From assembly GCA_002102555.1 (NCBI GenBank), contig MCFL01000074.1:1-64000 (forward strand): a stretch of DNA of 64,000 nucleotides, read 5' to 3'. The position numbers and the translations under genes are program-made. The stretch is from Catenaria anguillulae PL171 (Eukaryota; Blastocladiomycota; Blastocladiomycetes; Blastocladiales; Catenariaceae). Positions within the stretch are counted from its first letter, which is position 1. Each line of letters begins with the position of its first letter. Under the pieces are notes generated by a model that saw only the letters and a list, made by a program, of their open reading frames with translations, had not been told where the DNA came from and did not search any database. Positions 34,576 to 43,896 of this stretch are shown here, in pieces.

Positions 34576-35757
34576 ATGCCAGCACCAACTCCCGCCGAAG
34601 CCTGGATAGCCTGCGCACTCTGCGCAGCCTCACTTCCGCTCTGCTTGTACCCCCTGTCCGCACTCCGACTAGGAAAGTCGCTCCTGTTGCATGCGCCTAC
34701 TCGGACGTGGAACGCGACAATGACCACCCTGTGGACAGTGACGTTGATATCCCACATGGCGCTCATCTGGTACACTGTCACCGCAGCTACAGAGAAGACC
34801 TGTCGAGACGGATCCCCGTCCGATTTTGGCTGGACAGTCGGACCACCAGCGTGCAAGCGACGAATGCTCACGTCAGTCATCAACATTTTGGAATACATGA
34901 CCGCCCCGTTCTACCCAATGTACATTCTGTCAACATATGTGAGACTCCGACCGACAAAGTCCACGAGAGTTAAAAATCAGCTCAAGGTCTTGGTCGCTGT
35001 AGTCGGTCTCCTCCTCGGGTCGTTCACAGCCATCCTCATGTTTTCGTCAGCGGTCGAATTCTTGTTCGTTTCCTCGCTCGACCCCGCATTTCAACGCATG
35101 GCGCAATTGGGTGACTATCTCTACCATCGCGTATTCGACTTGTGGGCATTATCACTCATCCTGTGTGCCACATGCTCGCTCGTTTGCGCCATTCGAATCA
35201 TCCCATTCCTCGACCTCAGGCACGCCAAACAATCGACCACCAACGCCACCAGCAGCGTCCCATTTTCGCGTTTCCGGACTTTGGCCACTGCACACTTGTC
35301 GAATACGTCATCAGCATCCAAATCATTACTGCCCACGCTATCTGGCTCACACCTGGGCCAACACGCGTCGTCGTCGTCGTCGTCAGCCAGCCAGCACATG
35401 TCAGCCTTGGGCGGCGAATCTCCAATCACACCCACGCCTGCAGCTCCTGCGGCTTCAACGACGTCTTCCGATGGGCGGGCAAGGGCAGTGCAGACATGTG
35501 TGCGTCAGCTCAAAATGCTCTTGCTTGTCATCGCTCTTGTGCTCGCTGGGGACGTGATCTTGGTACTCGTCATCACCTTGCCTGATGTCCTGTTTACCGT
35601 GCTGGGCTGGTTGAGCTGTCGGGTCGTGAGTGTGTCCTTGTTTGCAGCCGTCAATCTGATTCGAAAGACGGTGATTGCTAAACGAAAAGTGCCCAATCCA
35701 GCAATGGGAAGTTTGGCGACAGACTGGCAAGGAGCAACAACAAGAAAGATGGGATGA
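34576..35757 (+). CDS. 7TM receptor-like protein, family A (intact, 393 aa)
   Basis: Intronless. Start MPAPTPAEAWIACALCAASL. TM1 about 9-30; TM2 TMTTLWTVTLISHMALIWYT; outer loop CRDGSPSDFGWTVGPPAC; TM3 SVINILEYMTAPFYPMYILS; TM4 LVAVVGLLLGSFTAILMFSS; TM5 LWALSLILCATCSLVCAIRI; inner loop of about 100 Ser/Thr/Ala-rich residues with an imperfect Ser run (encoded by TCG repeats near 35370); TM6 LKMLLLVIALVLAGDVILVL; TM7 VLGWLSCRVVSVSLFAAVNL; tail KRKVPNPAMGSLATDW. Positive charges lie on loops 1, 3, 5 and the tail. A tandem sister of the next gene, with near-identical loop and tail motifs; both lack the intron found in the 15113 and 32779 copies. Confidence 0.75.
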   Translation: MPAPTPAEAWIACALCAASLPLCLYPLSALRLGKSLLLHAPTRTWNATMTTLWTVTLISHMALIWYTVTAATEKTCRDGSPSDFGWTVGPPACKRRMLTSVINILEYMTAPFYPMYILSTYVRLRPTKSTRVKNQLKVLVAVVGLLLGSFTAILMFSSAVEFLFVSSLDPAFQRMAQLGDYLYHRVFDLWALSLILCATCSLVCAIRIIPFLDLRHAKQSTTNATSSVPFSRFRTLATAHLSNTSSASKSLLPTLSGSHLGQHASSSSSSASQHMSALGGESPITPTPAAPAASTTSSDGRARAVQTCVRQLKMLLLVIALVLAGDVILVLVITLPDVLFTVLGWLSCRVVSVSLFAAVNLIRKTVIAKRKVPNPAMGSLATDWQGATTRKMG

Positions 35758-35962
35758 AGATGAGAATGAGTCCCACGGGTAAGGGCTAGGGAGCAATGGA
35801 TATCATGGGATTGGATTGCGAGTATTGTCAATCGCTTGCATGAGTGCAGAGTATACTGTGACTAAGGGGTTTCACGTTTGTTTCTGGCATTGCCAGGACC
35901 AGAAACCAGACCACATGAGGACGAAATGCCAAACACTATGTCCGCCTGTGTAACGACAAACC

Positions 35963-37102
35963 ATGAAAGCAACACCCACCGATGCCTGGATAGCCTGCGC
36001 ACTGTGCGCAGGCACACTTCCGCTCTGCATTTACCCACTGTTTACACTGCAACGAGAACGGACTCTGCTGCTTCAATCACATTCGCGAAATTGGCACGCG
36101 ACGATGGTCGTGCTATGGGCTCTCATCTTGATTTCACACATTGGCCTCATAGTGTACTCTGTCGCAGCGGCAACAGAGCAGGTTTGCCGGGACGGATCCC
36201 CGTCCGATTATGGATGGACGGTCGGGCCGCCAGCTTGTCAGAGGCGAATGGTCATGTCGGTCATCAATGTTTTTGAATACATCACGGCCCCGTTTTACCC
36301 AATGTACATTCTTTCAACCTACGCCCAGCTCCGGCCAACCAAATCAAAGAGAGTCAAGAATCAGCTCCAATTCGCAGTCGCCATGGTCAGCGTCCTCCTT
36401 GGCGCCTGCACGGCGGTCCTCATCTTCTCCTCGGCTGTTGATGCTGCATTCGTCAATTCTCCCAACCCAAGCTTGCAAGCTATTGCAAATTTGGCCGACT
36501 ACTTATACCATCAAGTCTTTGATCTGTGGGCATCTTCTCTCATCCTTTGCGCCACATGCTCGCTCGTGTGCGCCATTCGACTGATTCCATTTCTCAACGT
36601 CGGTCAAAAGCCAACAAGCGGCCAGCTGTCGCGATTCAAGGCCTTGGCCACAGCGCGCTTGTCGAATGCATCAACAGCGTCCAAGGTATCGCCCGCACTG
36701 TCGTCATCACACACGGGCCAGCACTCGTCATCAGGCCATGGCTGTAGTAGCCACGCTGTCGGTGAAGCGTCGGTCGCAACAACAATGTCTGCACCCACCA
36801 GAACCGCATCTGATGGGCGGTCAAAGGCGGTTCAGAAATGCTTGCGCCAGCTCAAGATGTTGCTCCTGGTCCTCAGCCTTGTGCTCGTCGGAGACGTTGC
36901 CATGGTCGTTCTCGTACGATCCATGTCTGACGTGCTCTTTACAGTCCTCGGCTGGCTGAGTTGTCGGATTGTGAGTGTGTCCCTGTTTGCTGCCATCAAC
37001 TTGATTCGCAAAACGGTGATTGCACGACGAAAAGTGCCCAATCCAGCGGTGGGAAGTTTGGCGACTGAGTGGCAAGGGGCAACAACAAGAAAGGTGGGAT
37101 GA
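35963..37102 (+). CDS. 7TM receptor-like protein, family A (intact, 379 aa)
   Basis: Intronless tandem duplicate of the 34576 gene, 205 nt downstream. Start MKATPTDAWIACALCAGTLP. The outer loop is CRDGSPSDYGWTVGPPAC, TM3 SVINVFEYITAPFYPMYILS, TM5 LWASSLILCATCSLVCAIRL, TM6 LKMLLLVLSLVLVGDVAMVV, TM7 VLGWLSCRIVSVSLFAAINL, tail RRKVPNPAVGSLATEWQG. The third inner loop is shorter and has diverged most, while TMs and tail are strongly conserved, which suggests selection on the membrane core. The frame is open throughout. Its 3' end converges with the kinase gene only 112 nt away. Confidence 0.75.
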   Translation: MKATPTDAWIACALCAGTLPLCIYPLFTLQRERTLLLQSHSRNWHATMVVLWALILISHIGLIVYSVAAATEQVCRDGSPSDYGWTVGPPACQRRMVMSVINVFEYITAPFYPMYILSTYAQLRPTKSKRVKNQLQFAVAMVSVLLGACTAVLIFSSAVDAAFVNSPNPSLQAIANLADYLYHQVFDLWASSLILCATCSLVCAIRLIPFLNVGQKPTSGQLSRFKALATARLSNASTASKVSPALSSSHTGQHSSSGHGCSSHAVGEASVATTMSAPTRTASDGRSKAVQKCLRQLKMLLLVLSLVLVGDVAMVVLVRSMSDVLFTVLGWLSCRIVSVSLFAAINLIRKTVIARRKVPNPAVGSLATEWQGATTRKVG

Positions 37103-37214
37103 GAAAGTGTTTGACTACAGAAAAGAGGTTGTAAATATGTGTGTATCTCAAATCACGATCGCATGGAGAGAAAGTCGTGTCCAAAAAATGCACACAAACG
37201 CTGACACCCTGCTG

Positions 37215-40200
37215 CTAATTCAAATCATTGGAACTGGGAATACTACGTTCAGCGACAAACTCATGCAGCGCACTCACCAAATCCTTCTTGAGCACGGGCT
37301 TGCGGAGATACTTATCCATTCCGTTCAAGAGACCTTCATCCTCTTGCTCGGTCATGGCATCGGCTGACAAGCCAATGATGATGGGCCGCCGTCGTTGCTT
37401 TGAATCATGGGTGGAATAGTGATGGACGATTCGGCGGGTGGCCTCAAGTCCATCCTGTGCAAATAAACACATGAAACGGAACAGCAAATCAACAGAAATG
37501 CAGCGCAGGTCTCGCTGGTGCGCATGAAAGTTGTACCATTGAGGCATGCGGACGTCCATAAACACACAATTCAGCTGCGGCTTGTCATCATTCAGAACCC
37601 GATCGACAGCTTCTTCCCGTCACATGCTTGCTCGGTGGCATGGCCCAGACGGGTGAGCGTGGCCACGAGGAGTCGGCGGTTGAGCGGGTTGTCATCAACG
37701 ACAAGCACACGAAAGCTCGGCGGCAAGGAGGGTGTTTGGGTCTTTGCGGTGGCGAGTGCAACTGTTGGCGGAGATGTAGCGGCTGAGGATTCGAGTGGTG
37801 GAGGCGGTGGGGTCAGCCCGGCTGTTGCATCATGGGAAATCTTGCTGTCGTGCCGCGTGACCCCAGTTGGTGGCTCTTTCGACGGATCTGCTGGCAGAGC
37901 CGCCATTGCGCCTGATGTGACAGCGGGAAGGGAATCAAAATGCGAAACAAGTGAGATTGTTTGAACGGGCGAGAAACGAATGCAATGTGTGCGTGATGTG
38001 CGATGGGTGGAGGGGCAGAGGTAGAACACGGAAAAACGGTTGGGATGGCGGGAACTCGTCATTGAGCACGGCCAGTCGTTGGCATGCACGACGAGCTGGA
38101 GGTCGGCGAGGTGCGCTTCTTGGATTGGCATTACGCAGCAATGGCTGGAGACAAGTTGTGCAATTGTGCCGATGCGAGTTGGTCGGGCAAAGGGACATTT
38201 GGTGCGGGAAGGACAGCCACTGTTCGACGAGGCAGAGGCTCGGCAGTGGAGTGCATGGGACGAAACCCAAGTTGACCTCAAACGAGAATGTGGACCCTGG
38301 CCGACGGTCGAAGTGACATGAAGGGAAGAGTTCATGAGCAAGCATAGCGATTGACTGATTGAAAGGCCGAGGCCGGTGCCCCGTATAGCCGAGTGACGCC
38401 TGGACATATATCCGCGCACGTGTGTGAAGGTCAACTCTCAGAACAAACCAAACGATTGGGAACGCGTACTCTCATCGCTTTGCTCAAACCGCTCATAGAT
38501 GCGCGCCAGCCGGTCCTCTGGGATCCCGCTTCCCGTGTCTAAACGACATTCATCGCACTCTATGTGTCAGCGATGATCGCTCTGATGTTGAAGCGCCAAA
38601 CGCACCAGCGACTGAGGATCGAATCACCGCTCGCCCACCGTCCGAATTACGACTTGTGGTCGCGATCAGCTCGGCCCGCAAAAGATACTACCCGACTCGG
38701 TAAACTTGACAGCATTCGACAGCAATTTTCCAAATCTGACGGAACCGCACCACGTCGCCCACGACCGTCACGGGCACATCAGGGTCAATCACGTAGCCAA
38801 CATCCACCAGCGGCTTGCCTTGTTGCCCGCATAAGCGTCGACCGATTGGCGAATGGCGTCGTGCAAGTCAAAGGGCCGGTTCTCGAACCGAATCTTGCCG
38901 TTTTCAAGCTTGTTCAGGTCGAGAATGTCCTGTATCACATATACACAACAGCGTCCGAAACGAGTGGGAACAAGATGGAGTGTCGGTTGAGTGGGGACGA
39001 CGCACATTAGGAATGGCCAGCAGCAACTCGCTCGACTTGAGAATGACCTCGACATGCTCCTGTTGCACAGAATCCAACTGTGTTTCCGACAAAATGTGTG
39101 CAGCTTGAACGACTTGCGCCGCCGGCGTGCGAATCTCGTGCGACATGTTGGCCAAGAAGGTGCCCTTGGCCTGCGCCGTGGCCTCGACCAGCGCAAGCTG
39201 GTGCTGAAACTGGCGGACCGTCTCCTGGTTCACTCGCCGTTGCCTGCAAGCAAGCACAAAACAGTCAATAAACGTCGGCAAACTCAGTGGAAGACTCTTG
39301 GCGTACTTGGCACTGTGCAAGTATGCCGCAAAGAACCCAGATAACCGGCGCAACAACTCATGCACGCGATCCTTGCACACGGACTGACACAAGCCGCTCA
39401 TCCGACTGGGTGCCATCGTTGACTGCGTCAAGTTGCGCTTGGCCAAGCAGCACTCTGCCGTGCACCGCTCAAGGTTTTGACCCGTCGACTCGACATGCTT
39501 CCAAGGGGTACAAACCAGTACACCCAGCTTGATTCCGTTAAAGTGAATCGGGACAAGCAACGCACAAGGCTTTTCGTCGGGCGAGGTAGGTGAACTTGAG
39601 GACGGAACGAAAAGCAGCTCGGTCATGGTGTCGTGACACTCACGAATCGCCAACGCAAGCACTGTGCCAGATGCAGATAAACCGGACCCGGCCTCGGAGC
39701 CGATCAAACTCGACGAAAAAAATCGCGCGCGCGTGGCAAAGCGGAACCCAATGAAATGCGTAAACTCTCTAATGACCGCGTCGGGCCCATGCCGAGTTTG
39801 CGCAGCCAGGTTCAGTTGGTTCGGTGGGTCATTCGACCGAGATTGCGATGGACCATCAACCGGCGACGGGCGAGCTGACGAAGCAAAATGGGTTGAGGGC
39901 GACCCAATATCAGTTACAATAGCGGTCGACACGATCGGCCACGAATCGTGCATCGTATGCCCCGGCGGTTGGCAATGGCTGTGCGTCATATGCAAATCCG
40001 ATGTAGGCCGAGTCATGCTGAGCGTTCCCGAGTCCCACGAGTTGTACCGAAAGACTGGCGGCTGTTGTGCATCGACAGGACGGGTCGCCGAGTCGCCAAG
40101 CTCGTGTGCCTCCATGTCACGCAAGGAAACAGCGTGGTAGCGACAATGGCAAGGCCGGTGGGGCATGCGTTGAAGTCCGAGATGCCAAGGGTATGAAGCC

Positions 40201-41149
40201 TGGGCGAGGGCGGGTGGGTCAAAGCACAAATGAGAGATTTGGCGATGCTGAGCGAAAAGGTGAGCTTGTATGTGATGATTGAAATGTGGTTAATCCAGCG
40301 GAGATAGAGGCTCGAGTTGATGTCGAGGAGGAACGTGACCGTCATGAGAATAACGGCAATCGATGTGATGACAGTGTGATGGCACGAGGCGATAAAGACG
40401 CTGCGGACACGGTGCATGGAGCCGTGATGCCGGAGGCGGCCTCGGTTGTCGGCGCAGTACTGGCGCCATCGCGTCCACAGCTTGAAGACAAAGGAGGCAG
40501 ACAGCAAGAGGATGATGCCCATTAGAGAAAAGGTGTAAACGTAAATGATTTGTTCGTGCAGCCGCTGCCACAGGGGCATGGTTGGCGAGGAGGGCATGGC
40601 AAAGATCAGGAGGCGCAGGACATGGTTGGCGACCTGCGAGGCCAGACGGGCAAGAAAGAGGATACCCGCAAGCGGAAGCACAGCCACACGGGCCCGGGTG
40701 CTCGGGTACAGGCACAGAAACTGGTAGAGCATGGCACACTCGCCTGCAGTTTGGAACGTGATGACCGAGATAGCATTGCCGACGAGCAGGACAGCAAGTA
40801 AGCGAGATGTGGAGCCGGGCGGCGTATGGCCGGTCGACACTGGCCGAAACCCCCAAGCGATGCTGACGCCCAACCCCAAGACAAAGCTGGCGCTCGTCGA
40901 CAACAGGACGACGTGGGCAACCATAATCAATCGTTGTTGGCGGACAGTCAGCGAATGTTGCAGCGGCGATGGACTGGTCGCCGTCGTGCCCGCAAGCCGC
41001 TGCTGCTGTAACCGAGAGACCCAGGCGAGAAAGAGCGACGCGAGGGCCGGGACCAGGGCGACAAGGGCAATGACGGTCGACGACAGGAGCTGCTGCTGCT
41101 GGGCGCGCACAGACTCGTCGCTGCACCCTGGAATGCGTGAAAGGGACAT
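37215..41149 (-). CDS. Family-B 7TM protein fused to a GAF/hybrid histidine kinase with receiver
   Basis: Start ATG 41149 (MSLSRIPGCSDESVRAQQQQ). Seven TMs to about 40230: VIALVALVPALASLFLAWVS; RLIMVAHVVLLSTSASFVLG; ISVITFQTAGECAMLYQFLC; AVLPLAGILFLARLASQVAN; YVYTFSLMGIILLLSASFVF; TVITSIAVILMTVTFLLDI; IITYKLTFSLSIAKSL. After one one-base shift a continuous frame carries the tail (FRYNSWDS, about 40040), a GAF-like unit (CALLVPIHFNGIKLGVLVCT), HisKA H-box LANMSHEIRTP (His near 39140), then after introns and shifts the N-box KLLSNAVKFTESG, DTGSGIP, RIYERFEQ, GTGLGLS, and a receiver with LVVDDN, FMDVRMP (Asp near 37555) and YLRKPV. All phosphorelay residues are present. The paralogue at 42106 ends after the tail without a kinase. 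One polypeptide is inferred from the shared tail. Confidence 0.6.
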
Positions 41150-42105
41150 GATTGGAAGGTAAAACGGTCCACGGTGGGCGGAGATACCGGTACATGTGAG
41201 CGTTCTTGAGCGCGTGGTGGAGGCCTTGCAATGAGGACTCGTCCTGGAGAGAAACAGACGTGATGCGTGCGTGCCGTGGTCATGGACGGGACAGAAGCAG
41301 AATAATCCAGGTTTGGTCACGACGTATATGTCGTATCATAACGTCGGCCCAGCGCCGTAGAGGACATGGGCGGCCGCCGGCTCCATCGGCTCGGCCAAGA
41401 TTGATCACAGTCGCTGGTTCTGTCTTGCTCTCGCCTCTCGTCAGCAATGATCCTGCATGGACGTCATCGGATCTGAATTGGAGATGCTGTAAAAATGTGG
41501 GCCGTGTTAAAGAATGCATAGGCATAAGAATAAATTTTTTGGCATGTACGTATCATACTCATTGTGCTGAGAGAGTGGCCGGCCTCCACTCATGAGCGAA
41601 CCGTGCGTCTGATCATGGACCGATTGCTCTCTCACCTCGGGCTTCACGCATCGCGGATCGGATCTCCATGCACATGGACCACCAGGTCCAATCGTCTCCA
41701 GCTGTCAAGTGTCGAGTGCCGAGGACAAGGAGCGGACATGACCGCGAGTGTTACAGAGAGCGGCTGGGAGCTCGAGACTCGGGCATGGTAAACAGTGGCA
41801 GACAACTCCGAGTTGGCCTGCGACTGGGAGTGGTCACCGTGACTGTGACAGTGGAAGACGGCATACACTGACTTGCACGTCACAGTGCCTTCGGCAGCTA
41901 GGCGAAGTGCGAAATGAACATTCAGCGGCAGCGGCGGGGTCAATACTGCAAAAATGTGACATGCACTGATCGAGTCGACCGAAAAGCAATAGCAGAAGCC
42001 AAAGTACAAATGCAAGTTCAAGCGAAATGGCTCGCGCTCTCTGCAATTCCCATTTCAAGCAAAGAGTCCACGCTAAAAGGAAGGCAGCACCACGAACGCC
42101 CGTTA
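41150..42105. other. Intergenic region between the kinase-fused and stand-alone family-B genes
   Basis: 956 nt upstream of the fusion gene and downstream of the stand-alone 7TM gene, both on the minus strand. The fusion-gene promoter should be here. No coding recognised. Confidence 0.45.
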
Positions 42106-43542
42106 TCACAGGCGATACCCTGCCGGACTCTGTCCCCTCCTTCCCTGCGACACCGGCGCACCATACGCGCGATCCCGACCACTTGCCGACCGATGCTGAT
42201 ACTGCTGACTGTGCCCCAGCATGCCAAGATCTGCCGACTCGATGTGTGTCGACTGAATCGGCCACGATGTCGACGTTGGATATCCAGACCCACCCTCTGA
42301 TCTTCGCGAATATCCGTGCCCTGCACGAGGATCGTATGCAGACTCAAACATGCTTTCGTGGCCGAGCGTACCCACGGGCGCGGCGGCTGGCCGCGAGTCC
42401 CAAGAGTTGTACCGAAATGATGGATCCATGGTCGAAGTGAGTGTTGCATCGGATCCAAGCTCGTCAGCGGCGGCGCCAGGTATGCCGCGAATATGGTGAG
42501 GGAGAAGCTGGCCACCGCCATGATGGCCGGCAATGGGTTGGAACAGGGCTGATGCATCAAAGCACAAGTGAAACAGTGACTGCGCGATCCCGAGAGAAAA
42601 GACGATTTTGAAGAGGCTGATGAATATCGCATTGATCCACTTTGCGGCCTCGCTGGTCGGCATGAATGAGAAGCTGATGGTCATGATGACGACTGAAATG
42701 GACGATAGGACAGTATGATGCCACGACGCGGCGAGCACATTTCGCACGCGATACATGGAACTGGGAAGCAACTTGGTGTAGTAGCTACGGCTCAAGGACC
42801 GGTGCTGGTCGCTGTCGTGCCCGTAGTGTCGGGTACTGGCGCGATATTCCCGCCAGCGCGACCACAGCTTGAAGACAAACGAGGTCGATAGCAGCAGAAT
42901 GAGACTCGTCAACGAGATGGAATAGATCCATGCGCCCGCCGATTGCCACTCGAGCCAGCTCGCAACCGCATCCGAGGTCGGATACACGGTCAACGCGACA
43001 TACAAGACCTGGTTGAATGCTTGGGATACGAATCGGACGAGGATCAACACGGCGGCCAGTGAGAGCACGCGGCGCCTTGGTTTTGGGTCTGGGTACATGC
43101 GCATGAATTGGTACACGAGGACGCCCTCACCAGTGGACTGGAATACGAGCGTGGCCAAAGCATTGCACACCAGTGAACCACTCATCATTCTCGCAACAGG
43201 GACCGTGATGGGAACGCTTGGCGGGTGCAGCCCTCGAATGACGACGGTTACGGCACTCGACAGCAAGCTGAGGAATGTTGCCCATAGAATGACATGTGCA
43301 GCAAGCATGAGGCGGCTCTGCAAAGGACTCGAGTCCGATGCCCTTGAATGGCGGTGATGAGGGCGACGTTGTTGGTGGTGTTGACGCGTTTGCGGGCGGT
43401 GCCGGCGTGCGATCCACACAAGGAAGAGCGAGGCCAGGGCGGGAATGGGCGTTAGGAAGCTGAGGAATGCGCCGTTAATCATGTAGTATTGGTAGTGGGC
43501 GAGTTCCAGCTGCGCTGGCGGGGTTCCGTTTGCGGCGGTCAT
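42106..43542 (-). CDS. 7TM protein, family B (intact, 478 aa)
   Basis: Single open frame from ATG 43542 (MTAANGTPPAQLELAHYQYY). TMs: FLSFLTPIPALASLFLVWIA; RLMLAAHVILWATFLSLLSS; ALATLVFQSTGEGVLVYQFM; VLSLAAVLILVRFVSQAFNQ; IYSISLTSLILLLSTSFVFK; TVLSSISVVIMTISFSFMPT; AIFISLFKIVFSLGIAQSLF. Inner loops are basic (RRHRPQTRQHHQQRRPHHRH; KLWSRWREYR). The cytoplasmic tail of about 140 residues contains FRYNSWDS and SWPIQST, matching the tail of the kinase-fused gene (FRYNSWDS, SWPIVST), then a Gly/Ser/Tyr-rich end and a stop. It therefore lacks any output domain and would need a partner. Tandem to the fusion gene and probably its duplication partner. Confidence 0.75.
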   Translation of the reverse strand: MTAANGTPPAQLELAHYQYYMINGAFLSFLTPIPALASLFLVWIARRHRPQTRQHHQQRRPHHRHSRASDSSPLQSRLMLAAHVILWATFLSLLSSAVTVVIRGLHPPSVPITVPVARMMSGSLVCNALATLVFQSTGEGVLVYQFMRMYPDPKPRRRVLSLAAVLILVRFVSQAFNQVLYVALTVYPTSDAVASWLEWQSAGAWIYSISLTSLILLLSTSFVFKLWSRWREYRASTRHYGHDSDQHRSLSRSYYTKLLPSSMYRVRNVLAASWHHTVLSSISVVIMTISFSFMPTSEAAKWINAIFISLFKIVFSLGIAQSLFHLCFDASALFQPIAGHHGGGQLLPHHIRGIPGAAADELGSDATLTSTMDPSFRYNSWDSRPAAAPVGTLGHESMFESAYDPRAGHGYSRRSEGGSGYPTSTSWPIQSTHIESADLGMLGHSQQYQHRSASGRDRAYGAPVSQGRRGQSPAGYRL

Positions 43543-43896
43543 GGCCGTCGTGTTCTCAGTCGCGCCTGTTCCCGGCTGGTGTGGGATTGTGCCTGGGATC
43601 TGAGCTGTGAATACAATTCGTAGCAGCGGACACCGTTTGGAAAGAATTGCATGCAGTTTATGGCCTTTGAGCTGGCGCTCAATTTGTGTGGTGCATTTTC
43701 GTGCATGAGAAGACAAAAACAACGACGCCAAGCTTGCTGGACGTGATCGGCGGTTGCACCCAAAACATGTTGTTATCATGGTAGGCCTAGACTGTGCTAT
43801 GGCTGTGCTTTGTCAAGGCCGGGGTCACCCCCTTCGAGAGCTGTTGGCTGTGACGACACTGCGCTCCGCCGAAATGGACAACCAGACGGAAGATGC

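Noticed and set aside
37215-41149. Two separate genes, a 7TM gene ending at 40013 and an independent kinase gene starting at 40229
   Set aside because: The 40229 start would lie inside TM7-tail sequence, and the kinase frame contains the family-B tail motifs. One base shift explains everything better, but only cDNA can settle it.
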